A program made the translations under genes and the position numbers. A stretch of 64,000 nt of DNA from Leptospira levettii (GTDB taxonomy: Bacteria; Spirochaetota; Leptospiria; Leptospirales; Leptospiraceae), in assembly GCF_002812085.1 (NCBI RefSeq), contig NZ_NPDM01000002.1:696272-760271 (forward strand), in the 5' to 3' direction. Positions 37,659 through 47,997 of this stretch are shown here, in pieces. Below the pieces are notes generated by a model. That model made no database searches. It saw nothing but the letters and a program-made list of their open reading frames with translations, and had not been told where the DNA came from. Every line of letters starts with the position of its first letter. Position 1 is the stretch's first letter.

Positions 37659-38918
37659 ATGGACCAAAGAATACCGGTTACGGTTCTATCAGGATTTTTA
37701 GGAGCAGGTAAAACAACTCTTCTCAACCATGTTCTTTCGAACAGAGAGGGTCTACGTGTTGCAGTCATAGTCAATGATATGAGCGAAGTGAATATTGATG
37801 CCAAATTAGTAGCGAATGGAGCTTCACTCAGCCGAACAAACGAATCTCTCGTCGAAATGTCCAATGGTTGTATTTGCTGTACATTACGAGAGGATCTACT
37901 CATTGAGGTTACTAAACTTGCAAAAGAGAATCGTTTTGATTACATACTAATCGAATCAACTGGAATATCAGAACCATTACCGATTGCTGAAACATTTACT
38001 TTTGAAGATGAAGCAGGAGTTAGTTTATCAAACCTCGTTCAACTTGATTCCATGATCACAGTTGTTGATGCTGTCAATTTTTTAAAAGACTTTGAAAGTT
38101 TAGATTCCTTAAAAGAACGAGAATTAGGTGCAGGTGAAGAAGATGATCGAGATTTAGTTGATTTACTGGTAGACCAAGTTGAATTTTCGAATACTTTGGT
38201 TGTTAACAAAATTAGCCTCCTATCCGAATCAAACAAAAACAAACTTCTCACAATTTTACGTTCGCTCAATGCTGAAGCTGAAATCATCACTACAGATTTT
38301 GGAAAAATTCCTCTTAATAAAGTATTCAATACGGGCAAGTTTGATTTTGACAAAGCGAGTCAATTTCCATTGTGGTTGAAAGAATTAAGGGGAGAACATA
38401 TTCCCGAGACCGAAGAATATGGAATCAAAAGTTTTGTGTATGTAAATCGGAAACCCATGCACCCAAAACGTTTTTATGACTGGTTGGAATCTGAAAAAGA
38501 AGGTCTTGTTAGAGCCAAAGGATTTGTATGGCTTGCCTCTAAAATGGATTGGGTGGTGTTATACTCACAGGCTGGCAACATTTCTTCATATAAACCAGAA
38601 GGGTATTGGTGGGCAAGTATCAGAGATGAGGACATTCCTGACGACCCTGATGTTCTAGAAAATCTAAAACACCATTGGTTGGAACCTTGGGGTGACAGAC
38701 GACAAGAAATTGTCCTTATCGGTCGAGACATGAATGAAAAAAAAATAAGATCTTCTCTCAACAAATGTTTGTTAACCGACGAAGAGTACAATCAAGGACC
38801 AGATTTTTGGGCAAACTTTGATGATCCATTTCCCAATTGGGAACCATTGTTGGAAGAAACAGAGGAAAAACAAATCCAGATTATGGATTTGCCTTCGCCC
38901 AAACATTCCACTCTCTAG
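37659..38918 (+). CDS. COG0523/CobW-family GTPase, probable zinc metallochaperone
   Basis: The start is the ATG at 37659, preceded by AAAAGGA; the upstream TTG lies inside the promoter box. The 419-aa G3E GTPase has Walker [15 protein letters not shown] (residues 9-22) and the metal-binding [14 protein letters not shown] near residue 70. Switch/Walker B segments are [19 protein letters not shown], and LVVNKISLL provides the NKxD-like base contact. The C-terminal CobW domain begins near residue 250 ([18 protein letters not shown]). Flanking Zur-like boxes argue for a zinc-starvation chaperone rather than cobalamin synthesis. Its last 38 bases overlap the convergent HEAT gene. Confidence 0.88.
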   Translation: MDQRIPVTVLSGFLGAGKTTLLNHVLSNREGLRVAVIVNDMSEVNIDAKLVANGASLSRTNESLVEMSNGCICCTLREDLLIEVTKLAKENRFDYILIESTGISEPLPIAETFTFEDEAGVSLSNLVQLDSMITVVDAVNFLKDFESLDSLKERELGAGEEDDRDLVDLLVDQVEFSNTLVVNKISLLSESNKNKLLTILRSLNAEAEIITTDFGKIPLNKVFNTGKFDFDKASQFPLWLKELRGEHIPETEEYGIKSFVYVNRKPMHPKRFYDWLESEKEGLVRAKGFVWLASKMDWVVLYSQAGNISSYKPEGYWWASIRDEDIPDDPDVLENLKHHWLEPWGDRRQEIVLIGRDMNEKKIRSSLNKCLLTDEEYNQGPDFWANFDDPFPNWEPLLEETEEKQIQIMDLPSPKHSTL

Positions 38919-40443
38919 CCGTTCTAAATTTTTGACCAGTAATGGCTGTTAGCGCATAATAACTTAATTTGCGTTTTTCAGCGTTATCACCGTTTACAAA
39001 TGAAATCAGGAGTGGAATTGATTTTTTGTCTTTTCGTTTGGCAATTTCTTCCATCGCAGGTCGGTATACTTCTGCATCCTTAGAGCGAGTGGAATCTTCG
39101 ATGAGATACCTTGCCTCTTCGGTTGGTATCAGCGCAACGGTTGATAGAATTTGAGGAGCCATTTTAGGACGGTCTGATAATAGTTCCTTTAGTTTTGGTA
39201 AGGTACTTGGATCTGCAATGGACCCGAGTGCTTCCAATGCATATCCCATCAATTTGGCATCCCCTTTGTCTAAGGCTTTCATGAGATCTGGTACGGCTTC
39301 TTTTGCTCCCATAACACCGAGTGCCCAAGCAGAACCATAAGGTCCCTCTTTTTCCCCAGAGAGTAAAACTTTGCGTAGGATAGGAATAGAACTTGGATCT
39401 CCAATCCATCCAAGTGCTTCCGCAAAATTATCTCGTTCCGGAGTAGATGGTTTTTGGAGTAATTCTTCGATTCGATTTTTTCCTTCTTTGTACTTTTGGC
39501 GACCAATGATTTTTGCCGCATAACCCCAGTTTCTCGTTTCATCTGAAGTTAAGATTCCAAAGGCAAGTTTTGCTGCCTCTTTAGAAGGAATTGCACATAA
39601 GACATCAGTTGCATACATTTTAGATTCAACATTATCTGATTTTAAAACATCAAATACTTTTGGTACAACAGTTGGATTAGCAATTTCAATGAGTGCCATG
39701 GAAGCATTTTCCTTTCCTTTATCATAAGGTAAGGTAAGGGCTCTGATGAGGACATCACTAGCATTTTTAGCCTTAATCCTACCGAGAGCTAAATAGGATG
39801 CTGCGAGTGTTGGAGTTTCATCTTGGATTTTTGTTAGACCAAGTAAATACGATTCAGCGGAAGATACATTTAATTTTCCGAGAGCCATTGCAAAGGTTTT
39901 GTCTTTTTCTCTGTTTTTGTTTTTCAAAGCCAACGTTAAAATTTGAGAACCTACGGATCGATTTCCAATCTGCACCAATGCATCTACAGTTTGTAATCGT
40001 AGAGTTGCATTATCATCTTCTAATAATGGATAAATGCGATTCACTACGGAAGGTTCTTTCATTCGAGTTAAAGCATCTAAGTAAACATCTTTTGGATTTT
40101 CTGTATCGGACCACATCAAATTGGCAATGGTAGAGGAAGAAACTTTGTCCTTTAATTCTCCAAGGGCAATGGCTGCTCCCGCCCTTAGGCCAGGATCTTT
40201 TTCATTTAACATCTTTCGAAGACTTGGAATTGCTTTTGTGATCCCACGGCTTCCCAGTTGGATCGCTGCTTGTCCTCTATCAAAATTGGAACCAGATTCC
40301 AATGTTTTCATGAGAATTTCAGTCGGAATCTCTTCTTCCACAGGTAGTACCTCCTGAGTTTCAGGTTCGTTTGGACCACCGAAACAATTTAGGCTTAGGC
40401 CAAATACGAAAAGGAAAAGGAATGATTTTTCTAAGATTTGCAT
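38881..40443 (-). CDS. HEAT-repeat lipoprotein
   Basis: The 520-aa protein starts [20 protein letters not shown], with the acylated Cys at residue 20. Residues 45-500 are about 13 tandem HEAT/PBS-lyase-type repeats of roughly 31 residues, for example [38 protein letters not shown] and [20 protein letters not shown]. Such solenoids are protein-binding scaffolds. The lipid anchor places it on a membrane facing the periplasm or the surface. The partner is unknown. Confidence 0.85.
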   Translation of the reverse strand: MQILEKSFLFLFVFGLSLNCFGGPNEPETQEVLPVEEEIPTEILMKTLESGSNFDRGQAAIQLGSRGITKAIPSLRKMLNEKDPGLRAGAAIALGELKDKVSSSTIANLMWSDTENPKDVYLDALTRMKEPSVVNRIYPLLEDDNATLRLQTVDALVQIGNRSVGSQILTLALKNKNREKDKTFAMALGKLNVSSAESYLLGLTKIQDETPTLAASYLALGRIKAKNASDVLIRALTLPYDKGKENASMALIEIANPTVVPKVFDVLKSDNVESKMYATDVLCAIPSKEAAKLAFGILTSDETRNWGYAAKIIGRQKYKEGKNRIEELLQKPSTPERDNFAEALGWIGDPSSIPILRKVLLSGEKEGPYGSAWALGVMGAKEAVPDLMKALDKGDAKLMGYALEALGSIADPSTLPKLKELLSDRPKMAPQILSTVALIPTEEARYLIEDSTRSKDAEVYRPAMEEIAKRKDKKSIPLLISFVNGDNAEKRKLSYYALTAITGQKFRTAREWNVWAKANP

Positions 40444-40480
40444 GGATGTATCTATGGTTTTAAATTTGGTGAGGATTGTA

Positions 40481-40512
40481 AAACAAAAAGCTTCCTAACA
40501 CTAGGAAGCTTT
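40481..40512 (-). terminator. Intrinsic terminator after the gene at 40536-41213
   Basis: AAAGCTTCCTA and TAGGAAGCTTT form a perfect 11-bp stem with a four-base loop (40487-40512), continuing on the minus strand into TTTTTGTTTT. It lies 24 bases past the stop of the upstream minus-strand gene and upstream of the HEAT gene start. Confidence 0.85.
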
Positions 40513-40535
40513 ATTCTTTGGAATGATTTGAATGT

Positions 40536-41213
40536 TTAACTATTTGGAACTTGGTTCCTAACTTCTTTTAACGTCGCTAGTTCTTTGCGCCAAACTTGTA
40601 AATCTTTCTCAGCAGAACCTTTGACTTCACTATCCGGTTTTTTGTTTTCGAGCCAATATTCAACCATTTGGATACGTGACTCTAACTCATTGATTTTAAA
40701 ATCAAAGTAAGCTTTTTGCGCTTTAGGCGTAGGACGTTCTCCCGCATTCGGCTCTTCACTCGAAGGTTTGTCTGCCCACTTTTCCTTTGATTGGCTCGCT
40801 GAAAAACTCGCATCCATAGCAGTAAAAGAATCCAACATATCGAGTTGTTCTTTCTCTTGTTTTTCAGTGAGAGGAGCACGAATTTCACGAGGAATGTAGA
40901 AATTATTTGGGTATTTCGCCGCAAAATCTCTCCACTCCTCCTTAATCTCTTCCTTACGGTTTGGTTTTTTTTCGAGAGCAAACGGCCATAGTACTTCCGC
41001 TTGTGCTAATTCCAATTCTTCAGGATTGGGAGCATCCGCAAATTCTGGATCATCAAACAACGAATTTGCGTGTTTTTCTGAACTGCCAAAATCGGAATTT
41101 GACACAACTGTATCTTGTTTTGTTTTATCAGAAGTGAACTTCCATATCGAAAAAACAAACAAAGCTAAGAAAAAACCACAGACCGAAAGAATTCCTATAA
41201 ACCGTTTACTCAT
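40536..41213 (-). CDS. Uncharacterised membrane-anchored protein
   Basis: The ATG at 41213 is favoured over a GTG at 41222. The 225-aa product has one N-terminal helix (FIGILSVCGFFLALFVFSIW), then a polar, Lys/Glu-rich region of likely helices and coiled coil (NELESRIQMVEYWLENKK, DLQVWRKELATLKEVRN). It is most likely an inner-membrane protein with a periplasmic domain. It follows the SGNH hydrolase gene by 10 bases and is closed by a strong terminator, so the two form an operon. I recognise no family. Confidence 0.75.
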   Translation of the reverse strand: MSKRFIGILSVCGFFLALFVFSIWKFTSDKTKQDTVVSNSDFGSSEKHANSLFDDPEFADAPNPEELELAQAEVLWPFALEKKPNRKEEIKEEWRDFAAKYPNNFYIPREIRAPLTEKQEKEQLDMLDSFTAMDASFSASQSKEKWADKPSSEEPNAGERPTPKAQKAYFDFKINELESRIQMVEYWLENKKPDSEVKGSAEKDLQVWRKELATLKEVRNQVPNS

Positions 41214-41223
41214 CGTTAACACC

Positions 41224-42489
41224 TTATGTAAAGATAGATACTACCCAAGAAATTGCCTGACCGAAAATATTCTCTGTTAAGAATTTTTTCAAATCAACTG
41301 GATTTCGATTTAATGTATCGTAATACCAAGCAGTATATTCACTTACTTGCGGAATTGAATATCCATAACGAGTGTTAATTGCTTTAATCAACTCGTTTGC
41401 GAATAATGAGTGACCATACATATTTGGGTGAACTCCATCTAAACCAAAAACACCTGGTTGGTTAGGAAGTGGCCAGTTTGCTCGTGCATTTCCTGGTGAC
41501 CAACCTGAAGCACTACGAATCGGTCTTCCGTTTTCTTTTAGGTCATCAAAAATCACTCGTAAGTCAGCAACCGCAAAACGCATTGTAGCAGCCTGAGCTT
41601 TGATTTCGTTGTTCAACATATTTAAGAAGTTGGAAATCGTTCCGATTTCATTTGCATCTAAAACTTGGTTCGGATTTGATACAGAGTTTCTAAAAAATGC
41701 TTTGAGTCCAGAGTAATTTGCTCTGCCACTTGGATCTCTATAAGGTTCAAGGAAAGCAATTGCTGTTACATTAGGAACAGTAAATAAAACCCCACCTTTT
41801 AAACTTCCCATAGCTGCCATTCTTCTGAAAAATTCACGAATGTCTCTTTTGAAACGAGCTTCGTCTAAACAATCAGTAGATGTATGGAGTGCAGTACAGA
41901 GTACGTGGTTTGCTCCAGCAGAACCAAATAAGAAAGTTGGTTTTACTTTTTCCATCACTTGTGCTTGTGTTCCTGCATCACGTAAACCAAATCTGTGGAA
42001 TTTGTCTGGTTCTTTGCAATCAGCAACAGTCACCCAACGGTAAGTATACCAATACCACTTTGCCCAGTACCATTCTTTTGCTTGTTTCGTAGCTGTGATA
42101 TCTTCACATTTACCAGATGTTTTTAATAGTGTTGTATACTCTGCGCCTGTGATACCTGCATGTGATGGCAAGGAAACGGTAGATTTGTTTCCACCGATGA
42201 TACTTTCTGCAATACAAAAAATCCCACAGTCCCACTTAAGGACATCTTCTAAGTTTACGAAAGGTCCTTTTAAAACATTATAAGAAACAGATGCTCCTGC
42301 TTGTTTTGAGACAAGAACGGGATACGCCCAGTCTTGTGTTTTTTTCTCTACGGTAACACCAAAGAACCCTTGGCTTAAGGAATCACCTACGACCCCAACT
42401 CTTTGGAACATTTCACCTTGTGTTTGTGCAGATAAAGATCCTGCCAGAAACAAAGCGAGCACCAAACTGAATGCTTTATTTGTCTTCAT
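41224..42489 (-). CDS. Secreted SGNH/GDSL-type hydrolase
   Basis: The start at 42489 follows GGGAGGAAAT. The 421-aa product has a signal peptide ([20 protein letters not shown]) and no lipobox. The nucleophile block is [14 protein letters not shown] (Ser37), the Asn block is [11 protein letters not shown], and the Asp/His block near residue 375 is [12 protein letters not shown]. It is therefore a probable secreted esterase or lipase. It is larger than typical SGNH enzymes because of Cys-containing insertions ([33 protein letters not shown]). Its substrate is unknown. Confidence 0.83.
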   Translation of the reverse strand: MKTNKAFSLVLALFLAGSLSAQTQGEMFQRVGVVGDSLSQGFFGVTVEKKTQDWAYPVLVSKQAGASVSYNVLKGPFVNLEDVLKWDCGIFCIAESIIGGNKSTVSLPSHAGITGAEYTTLLKTSGKCEDITATKQAKEWYWAKWYWYTYRWVTVADCKEPDKFHRFGLRDAGTQAQVMEKVKPTFLFGSAGANHVLCTALHTSTDCLDEARFKRDIREFFRRMAAMGSLKGGVLFTVPNVTAIAFLEPYRDPSGRANYSGLKAFFRNSVSNPNQVLDANEIGTISNFLNMLNNEIKAQAATMRFAVADLRVIFDDLKENGRPIRSASGWSPGNARANWPLPNQPGVFGLDGVHPNMYGHSLFANELIKAINTRYGYSIPQVSEYTAWYYDTLNRNPVDLKKFLTENIFGQAISWVVSIFT

Positions 42490-42585
42490 ATTTCCTCCCA
42501 ATCGGAACATTTTCAACATATTTTAAACAATTGAGACAATTTGGTGTCTTTTTGAACGAGCGTCAAATAATTTATTTCCGAACCA

Positions 42586-42613
42586 TTGCAATTTTTTGAA
42601 CTAAGTTCATAAT
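42586..42613 (+). promoter_or_regulatory. Promoter of the imelysin operon with embedded palindrome
   Basis: TTGCAA at 42586-42591 and CATAAT at 42608-42613, 16 bases apart, form a plausible promoter. Between them TGAACT-A-AGTTCA (42597-42609) is a perfect 6-1-6 palindrome, the position of a repressor operator. The downstream genes are of iron-regulated families, so a Fur-type factor is an inference. Confidence 0.5.
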
Positions 42614-42725
42614 AAATCCCACTACATTTGGTTCCATTTTTTCATTTACGGGAGGGACCCACCTAGAGAACCTTGTTTAATTGACAATGAGATTAAATCT
42701 CATTCGCAAGGGAGATAAACTGCCG

Positions 42726-44015
42726 ATGTTCTGGATGCGAATTTTTACCATCGTACTAATACTTGGGATATCCACGATAGGATGCACCAAACAAGAAAAT
42801 AACGAAACTTCCCTACTTGCTTCCTTAGCACTTGTTAGTGCGGGTGGAAACCAAACTGCCTTTTTAGAAACCTATTCACAAATTGCCTTCCAAAACTATA
42901 GCGATGCGTATGCGGACGTTGTATTGATGCGAGAAAAGGTAACTACTTTTACGCAAAAAGCCTCACCTACTCTTTCCGAACTGAATGAAATCAGAACCCT
43001 TTGGAGAAAAGCAAGGAGGAGTTACTTACAAGCAGAAATTTTCCGTTTTAGCCAAGGACCAGTAGATAATCCAAATCTTACAGGTGGTGTGGAACTAGAA
43101 CCATTGATGAATTCCTGGCCATTAGATGAAGGTTACATTGATACAGTTGTGTTAGCAGGAACTGTCACAAAACAAGGATTAATCGACAAAAACCAAGGTG
43201 ACTGTTCTGGAGGAACTTGCCCAGATGGAGATACTGCGAAAAATATATCCGTTGGTTGGCATGCCATTGAATACATCTTATGGGGAGTTGATGCACCAAA
43301 TAACTCAACACCAGGAACCACCATCACACAAACGAACTTTACGACTGCGAATGGATCAGGAAGTGCGCAAGCAAAACGTTCCGCTTATTTAATGTATGCC
43401 ACTGAAATATTAGAATCACATTTACTGCTCATTAAAAATGCATGGGATCCTTCAATCACAGGTTCCTATGTTCAAAAATTCAAAACAAGTTCCACCTCTT
43501 TTGAAAATATCCTAAGAGGGATTGCCAAGTTTGCAGGTGGTGAATGGGGAGGAGAAAGAATGACTGGTGTTTTTGGTGGAGACCAGGAAGAGGAACATTC
43601 TTGTTTTTCCGACAATACAAAAGCTGACTTTTATTATGATGCAAAAGGTTTGGAAAATATCTTTAACGGAACCTACACTGGTTCCAAGACCATCACAGGG
43701 TATGGACTGAAAAATCTTTTAGGCAAAGAAACAAATTATATCAAAGAAAGGATTTCAACTGCTGAACAATTCTGTTTGAATGAATTTGTGGAAGATACTT
43801 CCCTCAACCAAACCTGCAGTGGCAACCTTATCTCCAGCCGATTTGATCGAATGATCGCAACTGTCAATGCTTCAGGTTCTGCTACTGAAAATGCAGATTA
43901 CCAACTCTTTCGATATCAAATCCAACCAGCCGTACAGGAAATCGCAAAGTCAATGCAAAGAACCGCTGCGAGTTTCGGAGTTTCCATCGGCGATGATGGT
44001 CTTGTGATCCAATAA
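42726..44015 (+). CDS. Imelysin-family lipoprotein (LruB-like, iron-regulated)
   Basis: The start at 42726 (MFWMRIF) follows AAGGGAGA; an ATG at 42687 and a TTG at 42681 give longer forms. The 429-aa product has a lipoprotein signal (IFTIVLILGISTIGC, Cys20). An imelysin domain covers most of the remainder, with the diagnostic GxHxxE motif in SVGWHAIEYILWG near residue 178. Further features are LEPLMNSWPLDEGYIDTV and a C-terminal helix QIQPAVQEIAKSMQRT. Imelysins are iron-regulated periplasmic or surface proteins. The gene order resembles the LruB (uveitis antigen) locus of pathogenic leptospires. It is the first gene of a five-gene coupled operon. Confidence 0.85.
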   Translation: MFWMRIFTIVLILGISTIGCTKQENNETSLLASLALVSAGGNQTAFLETYSQIAFQNYSDAYADVVLMREKVTTFTQKASPTLSELNEIRTLWRKARRSYLQAEIFRFSQGPVDNPNLTGGVELEPLMNSWPLDEGYIDTVVLAGTVTKQGLIDKNQGDCSGGTCPDGDTAKNISVGWHAIEYILWGVDAPNNSTPGTTITQTNFTTANGSGSAQAKRSAYLMYATEILESHLLLIKNAWDPSITGSYVQKFKTSSTSFENILRGIAKFAGGEWGGERMTGVFGGDQEEEHSCFSDNTKADFYYDAKGLENIFNGTYTGSKTITGYGLKNLLGKETNYIKERISTAEQFCLNEFVEDTSLNQTCSGNLISSRFDRMIATVNASGSATENADYQLFRYQIQPAVQEIAKSMQRTAASFGVSIGDDGLVIQ

Positions 44016-44025
44016 AAAGAAAAAA

Positions 44026-45552
44026 ATGAAATACATCCACCTTATCCTTGTTCTAATATCAATTGCATTTGGGAATTGCAAAACTCATGCAAATGATGAT
44101 GAAAAAAACTCAGTTTTACTTTTGGCAGTTTTATCCGCTACTTCCTGTTCTTCAGGAGATTCATTGAATGACCCTTGTGAACAATACAGTGGTGGAGAAA
44201 CAACAACATTCGATTCAACAGAATCCGCATTTGATCTAGAAGCTGCGAATGTTCTAGATTCAAAAAGGTCCATTGATTTCCAAGATGGAAATGCTAACTT
44301 TAATCGGACTTGGTTACCAGCAGGTAATTCTTCTGTTGCTGGACTTGGACCCGTTTTTAATAACAGGTCTTGCCAAAGTTGCCATGTCAAAGATGGACGA
44401 GGTCGTCCCCCTGCGGACGGAACAAGTTTATCCTCTATGTTAATTCGTTTGAGTGTTCCAGGAAATAACCCAACAACTGGGGGACCTCTTGCCATGACAA
44501 ATTTCGGAACACAATTAAATACAGAAGGGATTACCGAATATGGGACTGGCACACAAATTCCAAAAGAAGGAATTGTTACGATTACCTATACAGAAGAACC
44601 AGGCAACTTTCCCGATGGAGAAACCTACTCTTTAAGGAAACCAAATTATGCAATCACATGGAATGTGGGAGGTGGTGCCACACAAATCAATGTCACAAAT
44701 CCTGGCCAACCTTACCACCCAACAAACAATGCTTCTGGATCCTATTTCATCTCACCAAGAACTGCTCCTATGATGCCCGGACTAGGTTTATTGGAAGCAA
44801 TTCCAGAGGCCACCATACGATCGTTTGCTGATGAATTGGATACAAATGGTGATGGGATTTCAGGTAGACCCAATATTGTATGGGATACCTCACAAGCAAA
44901 AACCTTCTTAGGAAGATTTGGTTGGAAAGCAAACCAACCGAATTTAAACCACCAAAATGCAAGTGCCTTTCTTGGTGACATGGGACTCACTACTTCCGTT
45001 TTTCCAACAGAAAATTGTGCGACAGGACAATCCTTATGTTCTTCTAGTCCCACTGGGAACGGAACAAATCCAGAAATTTCAAATGATCGATTAGCGAGAG
45101 TTACATTCTATACTAGTTTAGTTAGTGTACCTGGACGAAGGGGATGGAAAACTGAAGATGTGAGAAGAGGAAAAGAAATTTTCATTCAAATAGGATGTGC
45201 ATCTTGTCATATCCCAAGAATCAAAACAGGCGACCACCCTATCCCTGAAATTGCAAACCAAGAGATTCGTCCCTATACGGATTTACTCATCCATGATATG
45301 GGTGATGGACTTAGCGATTTTCGATCTGATTTTAAAGCAAACGGAAATGAATGGAGAACTACACCTTTATGGGGATTGGGACTCATTGAAAGGGTCAATG
45401 GACATGAACTTCTGTTACATGACGGAAGGGCAAGAGGAATCCAAGAAGCGATTCTTTGGCATGGTGGCGAAGCCGAACAAACCAAAAATAATTTTAAGTC
45501 ATTATCAAAAGACCAGAGAACCAAATTAATTTCATTTCTAAAATCATTATGA
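44026..45552 (+). CDS. Di-heme cytochrome c lipoprotein (DHOR, putative thiol oxidoreductase)
   Basis: The 508-aa protein has a lipoprotein signal (MKYIHLILVLISIAFGNC, Cys18) and two heme c motifs, RSCQSCHVKDGRGRPP near residue 115 and IGCASCHIPR near residue 390. Family-typical segments also seen are PMMPGLGLLEAIPE, DTNGDGISGRPN and LHDGRARGIQEAILWHGGEA. The family (COG3488) regularly neighbours imelysins, but its substrate is unproven; a redox step on iron or its ligand is plausible. It starts 10 bases after the first imelysin and overlaps the second by ATGA. Confidence 0.88.
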   Translation: MKYIHLILVLISIAFGNCKTHANDDEKNSVLLLAVLSATSCSSGDSLNDPCEQYSGGETTTFDSTESAFDLEAANVLDSKRSIDFQDGNANFNRTWLPAGNSSVAGLGPVFNNRSCQSCHVKDGRGRPPADGTSLSSMLIRLSVPGNNPTTGGPLAMTNFGTQLNTEGITEYGTGTQIPKEGIVTITYTEEPGNFPDGETYSLRKPNYAITWNVGGGATQINVTNPGQPYHPTNNASGSYFISPRTAPMMPGLGLLEAIPEATIRSFADELDTNGDGISGRPNIVWDTSQAKTFLGRFGWKANQPNLNHQNASAFLGDMGLTTSVFPTENCATGQSLCSSSPTGNGTNPEISNDRLARVTFYTSLVSVPGRRGWKTEDVRRGKEIFIQIGCASCHIPRIKTGDHPIPEIANQEIRPYTDLLIHDMGDGLSDFRSDFKANGNEWRTTPLWGLGLIERVNGHELLLHDGRARGIQEAILWHGGEAEQTKNNFKSLSKDQRTKLISFLKSL

Positions 45553-46685
45553 AACAAAATAGTATTTTATCAAAAATTTTATTCTATAGTTTCTACATAC
45601 TTTTGATTAGTTGTGGTCCAAAACCTGGCCAATCCTCAGACAATTCCCAAATATTAGGACTTGTTGATACTTACTTTCGAAATTATTCAACTTCCAGTTT
45701 GTTACTTGACATTTCGAATAACCTAATCCTTCCTAAGTATACCAATTTAAACAATAAAATCACAAATCTTCAGACTGCAGCCAATACATATGTAACTACA
45801 ACCGATGTGACAAACCTTACAAATCTAAGAAATGCTTGGATAGAAGCAGATTTAGCATATCGGCAAATTGAATGGGCATATTTTGGACCTGCTTCTATTC
45901 CTTATAATGTATATTTATACTTAGATAGTTTTACAAGATCCTATCCGATTGACCCAACTTCGATAGAATCCAAAATCACTTCTAATCTAGCACCAACGGG
46001 ATTAAGAGTGGATGGTATGGATGCAGTAGAATACCTACTCTTCAAAGACAATGCAACAACTACCAATACAGCTTTTGCCGATACAAATCGAAAAACATAC
46101 CTAACAAAACTCATCCAAGATATCAAAACACAATCAGGATTATTACTATATCATTGGGATCAATCGAGATCATCTTCCTTTTATAATTCCTTCACAAGTG
46201 CGGGAAAAGGAAGTGTTGAATATCCAAATACAAAAGACGGTTTAACGGAAATTACAAACCAATTGGTTTTTTTCTGCAATACAATGATCGATATCAAAAT
46301 TGCTGAACCGTCCGGATTACGTGCATCCAATCTAGGTGTGAAAGATATTACAAAAGTCGAAACTCCCTATGCAAATTTATCTTTTGACTCACTCATCCAA
46401 AACTTACAAGGTATTTCTGATTTAGGAGATGTGGGACTTTATCGATTTTTAGATATTAGAAATGAATCCATCGTCCCAAGATTACAAGATCAAATTAAAA
46501 CAACAATTTCATCTGTTAATTCCCTCAAAACAAAGTATGGAACGTTCCAAAATGCAATCACAAACGGAAACCAAGATGTAGAAGCAATGTTAGGTGAATT
46601 CAAAAAACTCCGAGTGATTATCAGTACAGAATTAATCAGTTCTCTTGGCGGAACCATTGGGGCCAGTACAAATGACGGTGATTAA
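45549..46685 (+). CDS. Second imelysin-family lipoprotein
   Basis: The 378-aa product overlaps the cytochrome stop by four bases (ATGA). The lipoprotein signal is ILFYSFYILLISC (Cys22). The imelysin-like helical domain includes LRNAWIEADLAYRQIEWAYF. At the position of the usual GxHxxE it has RVDGMDAVEYLLF near residue 155, so His is replaced by Asp. This matches the COG3489 subgroup found beside DHOR genes and implies a different metal or ligand chemistry from the first imelysin. It overlaps the next gene by 14 bases. Confidence 0.82.
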   Translation: MKQNSILSKILFYSFYILLISCGPKPGQSSDNSQILGLVDTYFRNYSTSSLLLDISNNLILPKYTNLNNKITNLQTAANTYVTTTDVTNLTNLRNAWIEADLAYRQIEWAYFGPASIPYNVYLYLDSFTRSYPIDPTSIESKITSNLAPTGLRVDGMDAVEYLLFKDNATTTNTAFADTNRKTYLTKLIQDIKTQSGLLLYHWDQSRSSSFYNSFTSAGKGSVEYPNTKDGLTEITNQLVFFCNTMIDIKIAEPSGLRASNLGVKDITKVETPYANLSFDSLIQNLQGISDLGDVGLYRFLDIRNESIVPRLQDQIKTTISSVNSLKTKYGTFQNAITNGNQDVEAMLGEFKKLRVIISTELISSLGGTIGASTNDGD

Positions 46686-47997
46686 ATATCTTAATCAACC
46701 CGTCTCCTCATTATCCTTACATTTCTTTCGTTTTGGTTACGGGCTTGCAACTACCATCATCATCATTCGGTATTTTTATTTTGGATGGATCCATACATAC
46801 CTAATCCAACCAACTTTTTTCTTCAAACATTTTGGTTGGGGATGGGTTCCAAATTTACCTCCAACTTTTACATACCTATTATTTATCATTTTGCTCTTGA
46901 GTTCGATTGGTATTTTATTTGGTTATTTTGTTCGAACAAATCTTTTGGTTTTTACAATCGGTTTCACTTGGTTCCATTTTTCAGATGCGACCATTTACCT
47001 GAATCATTATTATCTGGTATCAATTCTTGGTTTTTTACTCTGGTTATCGCCGATCTCAAAATACGATACACCAATTTTCGGAATTCAAAATTGGATCCAA
47101 ACTCCAATGCCAATCACCAAACTATGGGTATACGCATTCCGATTACAAATTGGATTGGTCTATTTTTTCGGTGGAATTGCTAAACTACAACCTGATTGGA
47201 TGTGGGAAGCCTTACCATTAAAATTATGGTTGTACCAATCGGAAGGGAAACTACCTTGGCTCGATCCAATTCTTGGATTACCAGTTACCGCATATGTTTT
47301 CTCCTGGATTGGAATCCTCTTTGATCTATCGATTCCTTTTTTATTAGCTTTCAGCCGGTATCGATTGGTAACATGGAGTGTAGTCCTTCTCTTTCATACG
47401 TTTACTTCATTTTTGTTTCCGATAGGCGTTTTCCCAATTGTGATGAGTTTATCCTCGCTCATTTTTTTTCCACCTAACTGGCCAAAACAAATATGGAACG
47501 GAATTTTAAATCAGAATGATAGACAAGTTCAGTTGGAAAACAAATTGGATGAAATTTCATCAAACAGTCGTTTATTTATAACTGAATGGATTCTCGTTGT
47601 TTTTCTCTTATTCCAAGTTTTGATTCCTTTTCGCCATATATTTTATCCTGGTCAGGTAATTTGGACTGAAGAAGGAATTAAATTTTCATGGCAAGTGATG
47701 GTAGCTGATAAAGTAGGAGAAGCTCTCTTTTTTGCCCAAGGAAAAACCATTGATCCAAGAAACGAACTAACAGAATACCAATACAGAATGATGGTGATTC
47801 AACCCGAACACATCATTCAATATGCCAAACACATCCAATCAAAACTGGCGCTCGAGACAGGCCAAAGAGACATACCAGTCTATGTACAATCCAATGTCTC
47901 ATTGAACGGCAAACAAGCAAAACCTTTGTTTGCTCCAAATTTAGATATAACGAAAATCGAACCAAATTTTTTACCATTAAAAGGACTCAATCGATGA
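46672..47997 (+). CDS. HTTM-domain membrane protein (vitamin K-dependent carboxylase-like)
   Basis: The start is the ATG at 46672 inside the end of the imelysin gene; a TTG at 46645 is less likely. The 441-aa protein has six to eight helices in residues 15-340. The HTTM hallmark YAFRLQIGLVYFFGGIAKLQ followed by PDWMWEALPLKLWL sits around residues 160-200. The segment AKLQPDW resembles the KKLDADW region of animal gamma-glutamyl carboxylase. A soluble C-terminal tail of about 110 residues follows. A vitamin K-type carboxylase homologue is known from Leptospira, but its substrate is not. Its position suggests a role in iron or heme uptake. Confidence 0.82.
   Translation: MTVIKYLNQPVSSLSLHFFRFGYGLATTIIIIRYFYFGWIHTYLIQPTFFFKHFGWGWVPNLPPTFTYLLFIILLLSSIGILFGYFVRTNLLVFTIGFTWFHFSDATIYLNHYYLVSILGFLLWLSPISKYDTPIFGIQNWIQTPMPITKLWVYAFRLQIGLVYFFGGIAKLQPDWMWEALPLKLWLYQSEGKLPWLDPILGLPVTAYVFSWIGILFDLSIPFLLAFSRYRLVTWSVVLLFHTFTSFLFPIGVFPIVMSLSSLIFFPPNWPKQIWNGILNQNDRQVQLENKLDEISSNSRLFITEWILVVFLLFQVLIPFRHIFYPGQVIWTEEGIKFSWQVMVADKVGEALFFAQGKTIDPRNELTEYQYRMMVIQPEHIIQYAKHIQSKLALETGQRDIPVYVQSNVSLNGKQAKPLFAPNLDITKIEPNFLPLKGLNR

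Noticed and set aside
42585..42592. ATTGCAAT upstream of the imelysin operon as a possible zinc box
   Set aside because: It lacks the GCAAC-N3-GTTGC spacing seen at the two zinc promoters and is better read as part of the -35 region.
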